6,861 bases of DNA from TMED26 sp002694075. GTDB lineage: Bacteria > Pseudomonadota > Alphaproteobacteria > Thalassobaculales > Thalassobaculaceae. The position numbers and the translations under genes are program-made. The notes below the pieces were generated by a model that worked only from the letters and a program-made list of their open reading frames with translations, was not told the DNA's origin and did not search any database. The DNA lies in assembly GCA_036160575.1 (NCBI GenBank), contig JAYYDT010000078.1:1-6861 (forward strand), given 5' to 3'. This document shows positions 5,410-6,861 of the stretch, piece by piece; position 1 is the first letter of the stretch; each line of letters begins with the position of its first letter.

Positions 5410-6861
5410 TTAAAACCCGGCGGCCAGCGCGCCGTCGCGGCGGGGGTCGGCGACTCCCCAAAAGCCATCCGGCGCACGCATCACGGTTTGCGCGCTGCCC
5501 ATCGGTCGCACGGTTTTCAGCGCATGGCCGCGGGCGCGCAGTTCCGTCGCCGCCGCCGCCGGCACCTCGGCCTCGAGCGACAGGCGGTCGGGCCACCACT
5601 GATGGTGAACGCGCGGCGCGCGGACCGCCGCGCCAATGTCCATGCCATGGTCGATGACATTCATGATCACCTGCAAGACGGTGGTGATGATGCGGCTGCC
5701 GCCGGGGCTGCCGGTGGCCATCATCACCTGGCCGTCGCGGCTGATCAGGGCCGGCGTCATCGAGCTGAGCGGCCGTTTGGCCGGCGCCACGGCGTTGGCC
5801 GCGCCGCCCAACAGGCCGTAGGCGTTGGGCGCGCCGGGCTTGGCCGAAAAATCATCCATCTCGTTATTGAGAAAGACGCCGGTGCCGGCGGCGATGATGC
5901 CGGTGCCATAGCTGAAATTAAGGGTGTAGGTGTTGCTGACCGCCATGCCGTCGCGATCCATAATGGAGAAATGGGTGGTTTCGCGGCTTTCGAAGGCTTC
6001 CCGCCGGGTGGGGGCGACGGCGGTTGACGGGGTCGCGCGTGCCGGGTCGATGGCGGCGGCCAGGGCGCCGGCGTATTTTTTGTCGGTCAAGCCGGCGACC
6101 GGCACCGGCCAGAAATCGGGATCGCCCAGGTGGCGGCTACGGTCGGCGTAAGCGCGGCGCATCGCCTCGGCCATCACATGCAGGGTGTCGGCCCGGTTGT
6201 GGCCCCAGCGGGCGATCGGGAAAATCTCCAGCATGTTCAGCATTTGCACCAGGTGGACGCCGCCGGAACTGGGCGGTGGCATGGCCTCGACTTGGTAGCC
6301 ACGGTAGCTGCCGGTGATTGGCGCCCGCACCCTCGCGCGATAATCGGCCAAGTCGCGGGCGGTGATCAAACCGCCGTGGCGGCGCATATCGGCGGCAATC
6401 AAGGCGGCGGTTTGACCGCCATAAAAGCCGGCGGCGCCGGCGGCCGCGATACGCCGCAGGGTAGCCGCCAGGTCCGGCTGGCGAAACCGGTCGCCGGCTT
6501 GATAGGCGCCGCCATCGGCCTTGAACATCGCCGCCATGCTGGCCGGCCAAGGCGCGAAGCGGCGGCGTGACCGGGCCAAGCTGGCGGCCAGGGCGGCCGG
6601 CATGGCGAACCCTTCGGCGGCCAGTTTGATCGCCGGCGCCAGGACCGCCGCCCGTGAAAGGCGTCCGAAGCGGCGATGGGCCAACAACAGCCCGGCGACG
6701 GTGCCGGGCACGCCGACCGCCAGATGGCTGAAGCGGACACGTTTTTGGTCGACCGCGCCGGTTGCGTCCAGGAACATGTCGGGGTGGGCGGCGGCCGGCG
6801 CGGTTTCGCGGTAGTCGATGGCCACCGCCGCCGGGTCGCCGGGCCGGCGAATCATCATGAA
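5410..6861 (-). CDS. ggt: Gamma-glutamyltransferase (5' end outside window)
   Basis: An N-terminal nucleophile hydrolase that cleaves gamma-glutamyl bonds of glutathione and related compounds, normally exported and self-cleaved into two subunits. 483 residues are visible, beginning FMMIRR at the window edge. Numbering from the first visible Met, Arg17 (DYRETAP) matches E. coli Arg114 and Thr294 (ETTHFS) matches the cleavage nucleophile Thr391. Asn314, Asp336, Ser365-Ser366 and Gly386-Gly387 match Asn411, Asp433, Ser462-463 and Gly483-484. All fit a constant offset of 97, so there is no net gap. The E. coli Gln430 position is Glu333, as in several other members. The lid loop (PGAPNAYGLLGG, 341-352, with Tyr347 at the Tyr444 position) is present. 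About 97 N-terminal residues, including any signal peptide, lie to the right. The stop is TAA at 5412-5410. phnA follows on the same strand. Confidence 0.97.
   Translation of the reverse strand, partial: FMMIRRPGDPAAVAIDYRETAPAAAHPDMFLDATGAVDQKRVRFSHLAVGVPGTVAGLLLAHRRFGRLSRAAVLAPAIKLAAEGFAMPAALAASLARSRRRFAPWPASMAAMFKADGGAYQAGDRFRQPDLAATLRRIAAAGAAGFYGGQTAALIAADMRRHGGLITARDLADYRARVRAPITGSYRGYQVEAMPPPSSGGVHLVQMLNMLEIFPIARWGHNRADTLHVMAEAMRRAYADRSRHLGDPDFWPVPVAGLTDKKYAGALAAAIDPARATPSTAVAPTRREAFESRETTHFSIMDRDGMAVSNTYTLNFSYGTGIIAAGTGVFLNNEMDDFSAKPGAPNAYGLLGGAANAVAPAKRPLSSMTPALISRDGQVMMATGSPGGSRIITTVLQVIMNVIDHGMDIGAAVRAPRVHHQWWPDRLSLEAEVPAAAATELRARGHALKTVRPMGSAQTVMRAPDGFWGVADPRRDGALAAGF

Noticed and set aside
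5285..5599. An upstream extension of phnA to an ATG at 5599
   Set aside because: It would overlap the well-conserved C-terminus of ggt, is low complexity, and the residue numbering of PhnA fits the start at 5284.

Overview
The window is a GC-rich stretch of bacterial chromosome with dense genes, short gaps and strong G/C preference at third codon positions. Gene content and codon style fit an alphaproteobacterium of the Rhodospirillales type, but this is an impression from composition and protein style, not a placement. No rRNA, tRNA, CRISPR array, insertion sequence, phage gene or attachment site was seen.

Layout. Positions 1-968 (+ strand): the 3' part of ureG, the urease nickel-insertion GTPase, followed by two very small probable genes. 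The first encodes a secreted Cys/His-containing peptide (565-756). The second encodes a GTG-started, mostly hydrophobic 58-residue protein (792-968). Positions 992-2529 (- strand): an Old Yellow Enzyme-type NADH:flavin oxidoreductase followed by a lipocalin-like domain gene, probably one transcript. Positions 2629-3378 (+): a short-chain dehydrogenase/reductase divergent from the flavin oxidoreductase across a 99-bp control region. Positions 3389-6861 (-): gamma-glutamyltransferase (5' end outside the window), then phosphonoacetate hydrolase phnA, then a Nudix hydrolase resembling CoA diphosphatases.

How the genes may work together. ureG is the end of a urease operon that lies mostly to the left; urease releases ammonia from urea. 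ggt releases glutamate from glutathione and other gamma-glutamyl compounds, and phnA releases phosphate and acetate from phosphonoacetate. The right half therefore looks like nutrient (N, S, P) scavenging rather than one pathway. The OYE/SDR divergent pair looks like small-molecule redox metabolism with unknown substrates. The Nudix gene sits 24 bp after phnA and is probably co-transcribed, but no biochemical link can be read from the sequence.

I see no evidence for a novel multi-gene system. The points most worth a second look are the isolated but catalytically complete phnA, the two unlabelled small genes after ureG, the altered motifs in the Nudix and SDR proteins, and several small non-coding structures: a stop-codon hairpin, a 13-bp triple repeat across the OYE stop codon, and a 16-nt repeat set upstream of phnA.
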